DNA from: Roseateles_E cavernae
GTDB taxonomy: Bacteria; Pseudomonadota; Gammaproteobacteria; Burkholderiales; Burkholderiaceae_C
Direction of reading: 5' to 3'
Assembly: GCF_040187885.1 (NCBI RefSeq)
Contig: NZ_JBDPLH010000004.1
Location: forward strand, 124,001 to 188,000
DNA length: 64,000 nucleotides
Part shown: piece after piece, positions 18,995 to 27,994 of the stretch
Numbering within the stretch: position 1 is the first letter of the stretch
Layout: each line of letters starts with the position of its first letter
Notes under the pieces: model-generated
Seen by the model: only the letters and a program-made list of their open reading frames with translations
What the model was told of the DNA's origin: nothing
Database searches by the model: none
Translations under genes and position numbers: made by a program

Positions 18995-20437
18995 CTAGCG
19001 CGGCTTGGGTGCCGTCAGATAGTAGTAAATCCCCGCCACGGCCAGGCTGAAGAACCAGCCGAAGTCATAGAGGTTCAGCAGCAGGGGAGCGACACCGTCC
19101 TTGGGGATCACGCCCGAGACCGCCAGATAGCCCGGCAGGCAGGGCAGCACGCCCAGCACGAAGCCGATCACCGCATGCAGGTTCCAGCCGCCGCTGTACT
19201 CGTAAGCGCCACCACGCCGGTAGAGGTCGTCGACCTTCAGCTCGGTCTTGCGCACCAGGTAGTAGTCGACCATCAGGATGCCGGCGATCGCGCCCAGCAA
19301 GGTGCCGTAGCCGCCCAGCCAGGTGAAGAGATAGCCGCCCGAGGTGGCCAGCAGCTTCCAGGGCATGAAGAGCAGGCCCAGCAGCGCGGCGATGATGCCG
19401 CCCATGCGGAAGCTGATCTTGCTTGGCGCGACCTGGCTGAAGTCATAGGACGGCGAGACCAGATTGGCCGCCACATTGGTGGTCAGATTGGCCAGCAGTA
19501 TCACCAGCAGGCCGACGCCGGCGGCCACCGGGCCCATCTGCGTCAGCAGGCCATCGGGAAACAGTTGCGCCTTGCCGTAGAGGATCGCCGAGGCCGAGAA
19601 GCCGATCACGCCCACCATGGAGAACAGCGCCATCGGGATCGGCAGGCCGATGGCCTGGCCCAGCACCTGGTCCTTCTGGCTCTTCGCGAAGCGGGTGAAG
19701 TCGGGGATGTTCAGCGCCAGGGTGGCCCAGAAGCCGACCAGGCCGGTCAGCGCGGCCCAGGTCTTGGGCCCGCCCTCGACCACCTTGGCCGGCAGCGCGA
19801 ACAGCTGGCCGGCCGGCACCTTCATCAGGAGCACGACGACCAGCAGCAGCGAGGCCGCAATCATCAGCGGCGCGGCGATCACCTCCAGCTTGCGGATCGA
19901 CTCCGGACCCTTCCAGATGAACCAGATGTGCAGGGCCCAGAAGGCCAGGAAGCAGGCGAACTGCGAGCTGCTGATGGTCTCGCCGGCGGCCGGGCCGGCC
20001 AGATTCATGCCCAGCACATTGAAGAAGCCGTGCAGGGCCAGCGCGCCGAAATAGCAGTTGATCGAGAACCAGCCGCAGGCCACCAGGCCGCGCAGCACGG
20101 CCGGCAGGTTCGCACCCTTGACGCCGAAGGAGGCGCGGGCCAGCACCGGGAAGGGAATGCCGTGTTTGGGACCGACGCGGCCGATCAGCACCATGGGCAC
20201 CAGCACGATGACATTGGCCAGGAAGACCAGCCAGACCGCCATCTGCCAGCTGAAGCCCTGGTCCAGCATCGAGCTGGCCATCGTGTAGGTCGGCACGCAG
20301 ACCACCATGCCAACCCACAGCGCCGCATAGTCCTTCCAGGCCCAGGTGCGGTGGGCGGCCGGGGTCGGCAGCAGATCTTCATTGGCCAGCGGATTGCCGG
20401 CCGGCGCGCTGTGGATGGCGCTGGTGCTGGTGCTCAT
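18995..20437 (-). CDS. NCS1-family nucleobase:cation symporter
   Basis: 480 aa, typical length, with about 12 hydrophobic segments (for example FLANVIVLVPMVLIG and MGGIIAALLGLLFMPWKLL). NCS1 family features are clear: N-terminal NEDLLPTPAAHRTWAWKDYAALWVG style lead, GIPFPVLARASFGVKGANLP, and GGYGTLLGAIAGILMVDYYL. It probably imports uracil, thymine, allantoin or hydantoin across the inner membrane to feed the catabolic enzymes around it. The substrate cannot be read from the sequence. AGGAG lies upstream of the ATG at 20437. It is 10 bp upstream of hydA and 100 bp downstream of preA in the same orientation, so co-transcription is likely. Confidence 0.94.
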   Translation of the reverse strand: MSTSTSAIHSAPAGNPLANEDLLPTPAAHRTWAWKDYAALWVGMVVCVPTYTMASSMLDQGFSWQMAVWLVFLANVIVLVPMVLIGRVGPKHGIPFPVLARASFGVKGANLPAVLRGLVACGWFSINCYFGALALHGFFNVLGMNLAGPAAGETISSSQFACFLAFWALHIWFIWKGPESIRKLEVIAAPLMIAASLLLVVVLLMKVPAGQLFALPAKVVEGGPKTWAALTGLVGFWATLALNIPDFTRFAKSQKDQVLGQAIGLPIPMALFSMVGVIGFSASAILYGKAQLFPDGLLTQMGPVAAGVGLLVILLANLTTNVAANLVSPSYDFSQVAPSKISFRMGGIIAALLGLLFMPWKLLATSGGYLFTWLGGYGTLLGAIAGILMVDYYLVRKTELKVDDLYRRGGAYEYSGGWNLHAVIGFVLGVLPCLPGYLAVSGVIPKDGVAPLLLNLYDFGWFFSLAVAGIYYYLTAPKPR

Positions 20438-20537
20438 GCGTTTCTCTCCTCTGGGGGTGTGTCTTGTGAAGTGAGCAATCTTTGTGCCTATGTTTGTGCG
20501 AACGGTCGCCTCACGCCATGCGGAAAACCCGCTGCGC

Positions 20538-21842
20538 TCAGCTGCTCACACGCATCGGATTGTTCGCATGGGTGGTCCAGTTCGCATACTCGCCGCTGAC
20601 CGGCTGTCCGGTGCGCTGATCGATCTCGCCGGGCATCACGCGGCGCATCGTGATCGTGTCCGGCACCGGGCAGATCGAGACGCAGAGATTGCAGCCCACG
20701 CACTCGGCCTCGTTGATCTCGAAGTGGCGCTTGCCGTCCTTGCTGGCGAAGATGGCCTGGTGCGAGGTGTCCTCGCAGACCACATGGCAGCGGCCGCACT
20801 GGATGCAGCTGTCCTGATGGATGACCGCCTTCTCCACATAGTTGAGGTTCAGCTGGTTCCAGTTCTTCACCGTCGGCACGGCCAGGCCCATCATCGCGTC
20901 GATATTGCCGTAGCCCTTCTCGTCCATATAGTTCGAGAGGCCCGAGCACATCTCCTGCACGATCTTGAAGCCGTAGACCATCGCCGCAGTGCAGACCTGC
21001 ACGGTGCCGCAACCCAACGCGATGTACTCGGCCGCGTCGCGCCAGGTCGTGATGCCGCCTATGCCCGAGATCGGCAGCCCGGCGGTCAGCGGATCGCGGG
21101 CGATCTCGGCCACCATATTCTGCGCGATCGGCTTGACCGCCGGGCCGCAATAGCCGCCGTGCGAGCCCCAGCCGTCGGTGCTGGGGTGCATCACCATGCG
21201 GTCCAGGTCCACGCCCATCACCGAGTTGATCGTGTTGATCAGGCTCACCGCATCGGCGCCGCCGGCCTTGGCCGCGCGGGCCGGCTGGCGCACATCGGTG
21301 ATGTTGGGCGTCAGCTTGACGATCACCGGCAGTTTTGAGTACTGCTTGCACCAGGCCGTCACCATCTGGATGTACTCGGGCACCTGGCCCACGGCCGAGC
21401 CCATGCCGCGCTCGCTCATGCCGTGCGGGCAGCCGAAGTTCAGCTCGATGCCGTCGGCCCCGGTGTCCTCGACCATGGGCAGGATGGCCTTCCAGCTCTC
21501 CTCGGTGCAGGGCACCATCAGCGAGACGATCATGGCCCGGTCGGGCCAGGCGCGTTTGACCCGCCGGATCTCCTCCAGATTCGTGCGCAGCGGCCGGTCG
21601 GTGATCAGCTCGATATTGTTCAGGCCGATCACGCGGCGGTCCTGGCTCATCAAGGTGCTGTAGCGCGGGCCGCTGACGTTGACCACCGGCGGGTCCTCGC
21701 CCAGGGTCTTCCAGACCACGCCGCCCCAGCCGGCCTCGAAGGCGCGGGTGACATTGATCTCCTTGTCGGTCGGCGGGGCCGAGGCGAGCCAGAAAGGGTT
21801 CGGGCTTTGGATGCCCAGGAAGTTGCTGCTGATGTCGGCCAT
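20538..21842 (-). CDS. preA: NAD-dependent dihydropyrimidine dehydrogenase subunit PreA
   Basis: 434 aa. PreA is the catalytic FMN subunit of the PreTA enzyme that reduces uracil and thymine to the 5,6-dihydro forms. The N-terminal TIM barrel resembles dihydroorotate dehydrogenase (NPFWLASAPPTDKEINVTRA, then GWGGVVWKT). The substrate/FMN loops are in ELNFGCPHGMSERGMG and VSLINTINSVMGVD. The C-terminus carries two 4Fe-4S ferredoxin motifs, CIQCGRCHVVC and CVGCNLCVSICPVPD. The start at 21842 has GGAG at 7 bp and is three bases from the preT stop, so the two subunits are coupled. First dedicated step of the pathway encoded by this operon. Confidence 0.97.
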   Translation of the reverse strand: MADISSNFLGIQSPNPFWLASAPPTDKEINVTRAFEAGWGGVVWKTLGEDPPVVNVSGPRYSTLMSQDRRVIGLNNIELITDRPLRTNLEEIRRVKRAWPDRAMIVSLMVPCTEESWKAILPMVEDTGADGIELNFGCPHGMSERGMGSAVGQVPEYIQMVTAWCKQYSKLPVIVKLTPNITDVRQPARAAKAGGADAVSLINTINSVMGVDLDRMVMHPSTDGWGSHGGYCGPAVKPIAQNMVAEIARDPLTAGLPISGIGGITTWRDAAEYIALGCGTVQVCTAAMVYGFKIVQEMCSGLSNYMDEKGYGNIDAMMGLAVPTVKNWNQLNLNYVEKAVIHQDSCIQCGRCHVVCEDTSHQAIFASKDGKRHFEINEAECVGCNLCVSICPVPDTITMRRVMPGEIDQRTGQPVSGEYANWTTHANNPMRVSS

Positions 21843-21845
21843 GGT

Positions 21846-23180
21846 TCAGCTCCGCAGGAAAGAGTCGATGGAGATCGCGGCTTGCTTGCCGTGCTCGACG
21901 GCCTCGACCGTCAGGTCGCGCCCGCCAAAGCGGCAGTCGCCGCCGGCCCAGACCTTGGCGTGGCTGGTCTTGCCGCTCGCGTCGGTGGCGATGCGGCCGC
22001 TCTTCAGTTCCAGTTCGACACCGGCCGGCACAAAGCTCTGGCCGATGGCCTTCAGCACCATATCGGCTTCGATCGTGAACAGCTCGCCGGTCTCGACCAG
22101 CTGGCCGTCCCGCAGCGCCGTCACCGCGAACTGCACGCCGCTCACCTTGCCGTTCTCGGCCAGGATCTGCTTGGGCGCGGCCCAGGTCCGCAGCAGGACG
22201 CCGTTCTTCTGTGCCCACTCTTGCTCGTAACCCGAGGCGCTCAGGCCCTCGACACCGCGGCGATAGACCATGGTCACCTCGCGCGCGCCGAGCTTCTTGC
22301 TCTGCACCGAGGCATCGACCGCCGTCATGCCGCCGCCGATCACGAGCACCTTCTGGCCGACCTTGACCTCGGCCGGCTTCGATTGGCGCAGCTCGGCGAT
22401 GAAGTCCACCGCAGGGCGCACCCCCTCGCATTGCGGCTCGGTGATGCCCAGCGCGTTGACGCCGGCCAGGCCCAGGCCCAGGAAGACCGCATCAAACTCG
22501 GCCGTCAGCTGGTTCAGCGTGATGTCACGGCCCAGATGCGATCCGGTCTTGACCGTGATGCCGCCGATGGACAGCAGCCAGTCAACCTCCTGCTGCGCGA
22601 AGCCCTCGGTGGTCTTGTAGGTGGCGAGGCCGTATTCATTCAAGCCGCCCAGCTTGGGACGGGATTCGAAGAGCAGAACCTCATGTCCGCGTCGCGCCAG
22701 CCCATGGGCCGCCGCCAGCCCGGCCGGGCCGGCACCGACTACCGCGACCTTCTTGCCGGTGGCGGGTGCCCGCGTGAACAGCGGTTTCGCATCGGGCTTG
22801 GCAAAGAAAGCGTCGGTGGCGAAGCGTTGCAGCAGGCCGATCTCGACCGGCTTGCTCTCATTGGTGTTGCGCACGCAGGCCTGCTCGCACAGCATCTCGG
22901 TGGGGCAGACCCGGGCGCACATGCCGCCCAGCGGATTGGCCTCCAGGATGGCCTGGGCCGCGCCGCGGTTGTTCTCCTGCGCGATGCGCTGGATGAAGCT
23001 GGGGATGTCGATGCCGGTGGGGCAGGCCGTGATACAGGGCGCGTCGTAGCAGTAGTAGCAGCGCTCGGCCTCGATCAGCGCCTGCCTGCGGTTCAGCGGC
23101 GGGTGAGCGTCGCTGAAGTTGCGTGTGTAGTCGGCCTCGGCAAGTCGGCCGGCGGCAATGCCTGGCGTGTTGGTGTCCAT
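21846..23180 (-). CDS. preT: NAD-dependent dihydropyrimidine dehydrogenase subunit PreT
   Basis: 444 aa. PreT is the NADH/FAD electron-input subunit, a GltD-like oxidoreductase that passes electrons to PreA. The N-terminal Cys clusters for Fe-S centres are visible (AERCYYCYDAPCITACPTGID, then CARVCPTEMLCEQAC). The FAD site KKVAVVGAGPAGLAAAHGLA and NAD site KVLVIGGGMTAVDAS follow, with AKVWAGGDCRFGG near the end. I chose ATG 23180 because GGAG lies six bases upstream. An in-frame opening to 23234 would run through the operator region. It is the first gene of the operon, divergent from the TetR-type regulator. Confidence 0.96.
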   Translation of the reverse strand: MDTNTPGIAAGRLAEADYTRNFSDAHPPLNRRQALIEAERCYYCYDAPCITACPTGIDIPSFIQRIAQENNRGAAQAILEANPLGGMCARVCPTEMLCEQACVRNTNESKPVEIGLLQRFATDAFFAKPDAKPLFTRAPATGKKVAVVGAGPAGLAAAHGLARRGHEVLLFESRPKLGGLNEYGLATYKTTEGFAQQEVDWLLSIGGITVKTGSHLGRDITLNQLTAEFDAVFLGLGLAGVNALGITEPQCEGVRPAVDFIAELRQSKPAEVKVGQKVLVIGGGMTAVDASVQSKKLGAREVTMVYRRGVEGLSASGYEQEWAQKNGVLLRTWAAPKQILAENGKVSGVQFAVTALRDGQLVETGELFTIEADMVLKAIGQSFVPAGVELELKSGRIATDASGKTSHAKVWAGGDCRFGGRDLTVEAVEHGKQAAISIDSFLRS

Positions 23181-23209
23181 CTCGGGCTCCGGGTGCTGGG
23201 TGTGTTGAT

Positions 23210-23247
23210 AATTTACTAACACGTAAAAAATCACCAGTCGGTAAATT
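23210..23247. promoter_or_regulatory. Candidate TetR/RutR-type operator between preT and its regulator
   Basis: This AT-rich stretch stands out in a GC-rich gap. AATTTAC (23210-23216) and GTAAATT (23241-23247) are exact reverse complements. The longer half sites TTTACTAAC (23212-23220) and GTCGGTAAA (23237-23245) match at most positions. An inner GTAAA (23223-23227) also pairs with TTTAC across six bases. It lies about 30-65 bp upstream of preT and 55-90 bp upstream of the regulator, where it could control both. No footprint is known, so this is inference from symmetry. Confidence 0.5.
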
Positions 23248-23302
23248 CCCTCGGGTCGCTACCACCGTCCTGTGTTGAGATAGCCGCGTCGACAATCCCG
23301 TC

Positions 23303-24037
23303 ATGCCAGCAATGACCGAATCCAAGGCGCGGCGCACCAGCACGGCGCGCAATACAAGTCAGAAATCCACCGATGCACCAAGCCCGGCAGCGAGCGAGGA
23401 GCTCGCGCCCCAGCCGCGTGCGGCGCGGCTGCGCAAGGAGGCGGCCATCTGTGCCGAAGCGGAACGCCAGTTCGCGCAATATGGTTTCGAGGGGGCGTCG
23501 CTGGAAAACATCGCCGCCGCCGTCGGCATCAGCCGCCACAGCCTGCTGTACTACTACCCGAGCAAGGAGCAGCTCTACCGCAAGGTGCTCGACGAGGTGC
23601 TGGCCGAGTGGCTGGAACGCATGGCCGGCATCGTCTCGGGCACCGACCCGGAAGCCGCGATGCGCGAGTACATCGCCGCCAAGCTGCGCTACTCGCGCGA
23701 GCGCCCGGCCGGCTCCCAGGTCTTCGCCCGCGAGGTGATGGCCGGCGCACCGCGCTTTCGCGACGCGATCGAGGCCCAGGTGCTGCCGGCGCTGAATGCC
23801 GATGTCAAGACCTTCGAGCGCTGGGCCCGCCAGGGACTGGTCGCCAAGCTGGACTTCCGCCACCTGATGTTCACGATCTGGGCCAGCACCCAGGCCTATG
23901 CCGACCTCGGCCCGCAGTTCGCGATCCTGCTGGGCAAGCCGGTGCTGGAGGCGGGGGACTATGCCGCGGCCGAGGCGCTGATCACGCAGCTGGTGCTGGC
24001 GGGCTTGTGTGGGTCCAAGGACCGGTACAGCAACTGA
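23303..24037 (+). CDS. TetR-family regulator, RutR-like
   Basis: 244 aa. An N-terminal disordered stretch of about 40 residues precedes a TetR HTH: FAQYGFEGASLENIAAAVG and ISRHSLLYYYPSKEQLYRKV. The C-terminal half (RPAGSQVFAREVMAGAPRF, WARQGLVAKLDFRHLMFTIW) matches the RutR/YcdC ligand domain, which in E. coli senses uracil and thymine. It is transcribed away from preT with an AT-rich dyad between them, so it most likely controls the pyrimidine operon and itself. No strong ribosome site precedes either ATG (23303 or 23312), so the exact start is uncertain. The effector is inferred. Confidence 0.9.
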   Translation: MPAMTESKARRTSTARNTSQKSTDAPSPAASEELAPQPRAARLRKEAAICAEAERQFAQYGFEGASLENIAAAVGISRHSLLYYYPSKEQLYRKVLDEVLAEWLERMAGIVSGTDPEAAMREYIAAKLRYSRERPAGSQVFAREVMAGAPRFRDAIEAQVLPALNADVKTFERWARQGLVAKLDFRHLMFTIWASTQAYADLGPQFAILLGKPVLEAGDYAAAEALITQLVLAGLCGSKDRYSN

Positions 24038-24115
24038 GCCGTCGGCCCCTGTTGTATCTGGGCCTGCCGGCCCCGCGTCCCTAAGCTCGGGCTTCCCTTC
24101 CTGGAGCCCCGCCCG

Positions 24116-24709
24116 ATGCTCAGCGATCTGCTGCCCCTGATGACTTACTGCCTGGTGATGTCCAGCACACCCGGACCGAACAATGTGATGCTGACCGCGC
24201 TGGGCGCGAACTTCGGCTATCGCCGCAGCCTGGCGCCCATCCTGGGCATCAATGTCGGCGTGTTCGCCCAGACCTTGCTGTGCTGCCTGGGGCTGGGCAG
24301 CCTGTTCCTGGCCTATCCGCAGGCCCACGCCGTGCTGCGCGTCACCGGCGTGCTCTACCTGGTCTATCTGGCCTGGCAGCTCAGCGGCGTCTCGGCGGCC
24401 CAGGGCCGGCCGGCCGAGCCGCTGAGCTTTGCGCAGGCGGTGCTGTTCCAGGCGCTGAACCCGAAGAGCTGGATCAAGGCCATCACGCTGGCCTCGGTCT
24501 TCATGCCGACCGGCCTGGGCGCGGTGCAGGGCGCGCTGCTGGTGGGGCTGATCGGCTGGGCCATCGGCTTCCCCTGCAACTCGATGTGGGCACTGTTCGG
24601 TGTCGCGATCCGGCGTTTTCTGGCCGAGCCGCGGCAGCGCCGCGCCTTCAATCTGCTGATGGCCGCGACCCTCTTGCTGCTGGCCCTGTCGCTGCTGCGC
24701 AGCCCCTAA
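24116..24709 (+). CDS. LysE/RhtB-family amino acid exporter
   Basis: 197 aa with about six hydrophobic segments, the usual size and topology of LysE-type exporters. Signature features: MSSTPGPNNVMLTALGANFG near the N-terminus, SLAPILGINVGVF, and LFQALNPKSWIKAITLASVF in the middle. It should export an amino acid or derivative through the inner membrane. GGAG lies upstream of the ATG at 24116. A MocR-type regulator follows 10 bp later on the same strand, and LysE/MocR neighbours are common, so the regulator may respond to an exporter substrate. The substrate is not deducible. Confidence 0.93.
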   Translation: MLSDLLPLMTYCLVMSSTPGPNNVMLTALGANFGYRRSLAPILGINVGVFAQTLLCCLGLGSLFLAYPQAHAVLRVTGVLYLVYLAWQLSGVSAAQGRPAEPLSFAQAVLFQALNPKSWIKAITLASVFMPTGLGAVQGALLVGLIGWAIGFPCNSMWALFGVAIRRFLAEPRQRRAFNLLMAATLLLLALSLLRSP

Positions 24710-24719
24710 ACTGGCCCCC

Positions 24720-26168
24720 ATGTTCTCGATCGACCGCAACTCCACGATGGCCCTGGCCGACCAGATCGAGGCACGGCTGCGCGCGCTGATCGCGGCCGGC
24801 CAGCTGCCTTCCGGTGCGCGCCTGCCCTCGATCCGCCAGCTGGCCCAGCAGCTGGCGGTCAGCCCGCAGACCGTGATCAGCGCCTATGACCGGCTGGTGG
24901 CCTCGGCCAGCATCGATTCGCGCGGCACGGCCGGCTTCTTCGTCTGCGAGCCGCGCGTGCAGCTGCCCGACCCGGCGGCACTGGAGGCCGGCGAGGAGCA
25001 GGAGCCGGTCTGGCTGGCCCAGCAGGCCAGCGACCAGCGTGCCGGCGTGTTGCTGGCCAGCAGCGGGGCCCTGCCGGCCTCCTGGCTGGCGGATGCGGTG
25101 CCGGCGGTGACGGTGCAGCGGGCGCTGGCGCGCAGCACGGCCGGCATGGCCACCCGCTGCCCGCCGCAGGGCCTGCCCGAGCTGCGCGAGCGTATCGCGA
25201 TGCTGCTGCGCGGCCAGGGGCTGGCGGTCGATGCCGGCCGGGTGATGACCACCTATGGCGGCACCCAGGCCATCGATCTGATCTGCCGCGCCTTCCTGCA
25301 GCCGGGCGACACGGTGCTGGTCGAGAACCCCGGCTACTTCCTGATGTTCGGCCGCTTGCGCGAGGCCGGGCTGCGCGTGGTGCCGATCACGCGCCGTCCT
25401 GACGGGCTTGATCTGGACGAGCTGGAGGCCGCCTGCCGCGCGCATAGGCCGCGCCTGCTCTTCATCCAGACCGTGCTGCACAACCCGACCGGCTGGGGCA
25501 GCAGCCCGGCCAATCTGCACAAGGTGCTGATGCTGGCTGAGGCGCACGGCCTGCTGATCGCCGAGGACGATGTGCAGGGCCACTTCCACCCCGGCCATCC
25601 GACCCGGCTGGCGGCGCTGTCGGGGCTGGGCCGGGTGATCTACTACTCGAGCTTTTGCAAGGCGCTGAGCCCGGCGCTGCGCCTGGGCTATCTGGCGGCC
25701 GAACCGGCGCTGCTGAAGGCCTTGCTGCGCGAGAAGATCTACACGGTGCTGACGACGCCGGCGCTCAACGAGTATGTGCTGCTGGAGCTGCTGGCGGCCG
25801 GGCGTTGGCGCAAGCATCTGGAGCGGCTGCAGCGCCAGCTGATCGCGGCGCGCAACAGCACCTCGCGCCAGCTCGCGGCCGCCGGCATCGCCTTCGATCC
25901 CCAGCCCGGCGAGGGCGGGCTGTTCCTGTGGGGCCGGGTGCCGGAGGGCGTGGATGTCGATCTGCTGGTGCAGGACGCCTACCGCAACAAGATCCTGCTG
26001 GCGCGCGGCGCCACCTTCCGTGCCGATGCCGCGCCCGACCCGCATCTGCGCTTCAACGTCGTGCTGGCCCAGCATGTGCGGCTGGCCGACTATCTGCGCG
26101 AGCGCCTGCAGGCACTGGCCGGCGCGCGGGCGACGCTGGGGCGGGTCAGCGGGACGCTGGGCGCCTAG
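24720..26168 (+). CDS. MocR-type (GntR-HTH/aminotransferase fold) PLP-dependent regulator
   Basis: 482 aa. The N-terminal GntR-type winged helix covers residues 1-75 (LRALIAAGQLPSGARLPSIR, QLAVSPQTVISAYDRLVASA). A class I aminotransferase-like domain follows: TYGGTQAIDLICRAFLQPGD, FIQTVLHNPTGWGSSPAN, AEDDVQGHFHP, and the PLP lysine in YYSSFCKALSPALRLGYLAA. Such proteins usually regulate a neighbouring transporter or PLP/amino-acid gene, here probably the LysE gene just upstream. A 23-bp tail-to-tail overlap exists with the DUF6064 gene. Full length, no defects seen. Confidence 0.95.
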   Translation: MFSIDRNSTMALADQIEARLRALIAAGQLPSGARLPSIRQLAQQLAVSPQTVISAYDRLVASASIDSRGTAGFFVCEPRVQLPDPAALEAGEEQEPVWLAQQASDQRAGVLLASSGALPASWLADAVPAVTVQRALARSTAGMATRCPPQGLPELRERIAMLLRGQGLAVDAGRVMTTYGGTQAIDLICRAFLQPGDTVLVENPGYFLMFGRLREAGLRVVPITRRPDGLDLDELEAACRAHRPRLLFIQTVLHNPTGWGSSPANLHKVLMLAEAHGLLIAEDDVQGHFHPGHPTRLAALSGLGRVIYYSSFCKALSPALRLGYLAAEPALLKALLREKIYTVLTTPALNEYVLLELLAAGRWRKHLERLQRQLIAARNSTSRQLAAAGIAFDPQPGEGGLFLWGRVPEGVDVDLLVQDAYRNKILLARGATFRADAAPDPHLRFNVVLAQHVRLADYLRERLQALAGARATLGRVSGTLGA

Positions 26169-26796
26169 ACCCCAGCGATGTGAGCAGGCTCAGCAGGGCC
26201 GCAGCCGGCAGCAGCAGGGCCTCGGGCGCCTTCAGGGTCCAGAGCGTCGCGCCGCTGATCGCGCACCACAGCAGCGGGATCGGCCACAGCCACCAGGGGC
26301 CGGGACGCATGAGCAGCAGGCCCAAGGTGGCCAGCACGGTCGGATCCGGGGCCAGGCCGAACAGCTCGACGCCGCGCCAGCTGCGGCCAAGCGCCAAGCC
26401 CAGCAGCGGCTGGGCGAGCAGGCCCCAGGCGATCAAAGCCAGGCCCGGCCAGCGCCGCCGTGGCAAGGGCGACGGTCGCCGCGTCGCGAGCGCCACAAGC
26501 AGGGCCTGCAAGGCAAAGCCGGCGGCGAACCAGGATGCTGCCCAGTTGATCTGCGCATAGCGCTGCCAGTGAAAAGCCCAGGCCACCCACAGCCAGGCAG
26601 CAGCGAGCAGCCACAGCGGCCAGCGCGCGGCGCTCAGCGGGCTCAGCAGCAGCGCCAGCCCGGCCGCCAGCATCGGCAGCTGCAGGGGCCAGATAGCGGC
26701 GTTGTAGCGCTCGAACAGGCGGGCATAGGCGGCCGGCGAGAACATCAGGAAGTCGGACAAGCGGTAACTCCACCAGACGGCCCACCACTCGGCCAT
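26146..26796 (-). CDS. DUF6064-like integral membrane protein
   Basis: 216 aa, strongly hydrophobic with about six to seven segments (for example WPLQLPMLAAGLALLLSPL and LALIAWGLLAQPLLGLAL). The N-terminus MAEWWAVWWSYRLSDFLMFS and the phrase YARLFERYNAAIWPLQ match the DUF6064 pattern as I recall it. The phrase ELFGLAPDPTVLATLGLLL is also typical. Function unknown. It starts two bases after the aldo/keto reductase stop, so the two genes form an operon. The 3' end overlaps the MocR gene by 23 bp in convergent orientation. Family recognition is from memory. Confidence 0.83.
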   Translation of the reverse strand: MAEWWAVWWSYRLSDFLMFSPAAYARLFERYNAAIWPLQLPMLAAGLALLLSPLSAARWPLWLLAAAWLWVAWAFHWQRYAQINWAASWFAAGFALQALLVALATRRPSPLPRRRWPGLALIAWGLLAQPLLGLALGRSWRGVELFGLAPDPTVLATLGLLLMRPGPWWLWPIPLLWCAISGATLWTLKAPEALLLPAAALLSLLTSLGSRRPASR

Positions 26797-26798
26797 GC

Positions 26799-27734
26799 TC
26801 AGAGCGCCGCGATCAGCTCGGCGATGCGCCGGCGCTGGGCCGCATCGGGCATGGGCCCGCTGGCGGCGGCCATGTTCTGGCGCAGGTGCTCGACCTGGCT
26901 GGTGGCCGGGATCGCGCAGCTGATGGCCGGGTGCGAGACGATGAACTTCAGCACCAGCGCGGCCCAGCTGCTGCAGCCCAGCTCGGCGCCGGCCCAGGGC
27001 GGCAGGCGCTCACCGGCCAGGGCCTGCAGCAGCTCGCCCTGGCGGAACGGCCGGTTGGCGATCACCGCGATGCCGCGCTCCTGGGCCAGCGGCAGCAGCC
27101 GCGCCTCGGCCTCGCGGTCCAGCGGGTTGTAGCTGAGCTGGATGAAGTCCAGCGGCTGGCTGCGCATGATGCGCTCCAGCTCGGCATGGCGCCGACCCTC
27201 CGAGGTGCTGATGCCCACATAGCGCAGCAGCCCGCTCGCCTTCAGGGTCTGCAGCTGCGGCAGATGGGCCTCCCAGGCCAGCAGGTTGTGCACCTGCAGC
27301 AGGTCGAAGCGGGCCACGCCCCAGTGCCGGCGCGAGGCCTCGATCTGGGCCGGCCCGCGCGCGCCGGCGCCGATCCAGACCTTGTCGGCCGCGAACACCG
27401 AGGCGGCGGCCGGTCCCAGCGCCGCCAGCCCCTGGCCGATCACCGGCTGCGAGGAGCCGTACATCGGCGAGGAATCGATCAGCCGCCCGCCGGCCGCGAA
27501 AAAGGCCCGCATCACCGCCGTGCAGCCGGCGCGCGCCTGCGCATCGTCGCCGACATTGAAGGTGATCCAGCTGCCCAGGCCCAGCACCGGAATGCGTTCG
27601 CCGCTGGATGGGAGCGGTTTGAGCAGCGGCGCCGGCTGGGCCTGGGCGACCGGGGGCAGGGCCAGCGCGGGCGCCAGCAGGGCCAGCCGGCGCAAGAGCT
27701 GGCGCCGGGCGGGATGGGCGGGCTTCATCGTCAT
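26799..27734 (-). CDS. Aldo/keto reductase with Tat-like signal
   Basis: 311 aa from ATG 27734, chosen because GGAGG lies five bases upstream. The N-terminus has a twin-arginine-like lead (HPARRQLLRRLALLAPALAL, then PPVAQAQ), implying export. The rest is an aldo/keto reductase barrel: LIDSSPMYGSSQPVIGQGL, FAADKVWIGAG, FDLLQVHN, LRYVGISTSEGRRHAE, and FIQLSYNPLDREAEARLLPL. The catalytic Tyr is in SPMYGSS, but the usual Lys after it appears as KVWIG, and the His as LQVHN. A NADPH enzyme with a Tat signal is unusual but known in this subgroup. The substrate is unknown. Operon with the DUF6064 gene. Confidence 0.9.
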   Translation of the reverse strand: MTMKPAHPARRQLLRRLALLAPALALPPVAQAQPAPLLKPLPSSGERIPVLGLGSWITFNVGDDAQARAGCTAVMRAFFAAGGRLIDSSPMYGSSQPVIGQGLAALGPAAASVFAADKVWIGAGARGPAQIEASRRHWGVARFDLLQVHNLLAWEAHLPQLQTLKASGLLRYVGISTSEGRRHAELERIMRSQPLDFIQLSYNPLDREAEARLLPLAQERGIAVIANRPFRQGELLQALAGERLPPWAGAELGCSSWAALVLKFIVSHPAISCAIPATSQVEHLRQNMAAASGPMPDAAQRRRIAELIAAL

Positions 27735-27895
27735 GATCGCCTCCGGTAGATCGCTGCTGATCGGCGGCGCCGCAGGGCCGCCCTTGCACTCTAAGCCATG
27801 GCCGCCGCGCCAGGCGTCCCCGATTGACGGCTTTTCGCCGTCGCCGGCCCAGTCGGCCGGCCGGACCGCTGTAGGACGGCACCGCGACCGCGCGC

Positions 27896-27914
27896 TATGT
27901 GCGTCAACGCACGG
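27896..27914 (+). promoter_or_regulatory. Dyad operator, candidate Crp-like binding site
   Basis: TATGTGCGTCAACGCACGG contains the perfect dyad GTGCGT-CA-ACGCAC (27899-27912). It is preceded by GCGC, giving GCGCTATGT. The site at 38232-38250 is almost the same (14 of 19 positions) and lies the same distance, about 81 bp, before a start codon. No clear -10 box follows here. It probably controls the lipoprotein operon at 27995. Confidence 0.55.
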
Positions 27915-27994
27915 ACCCTGCTTGCGAAAGCGCCCAGCCTGATCGCTCACGGACGCCCGGCCCCGGCGCGTCGCCTTCAACGAAAGGATTTGCG

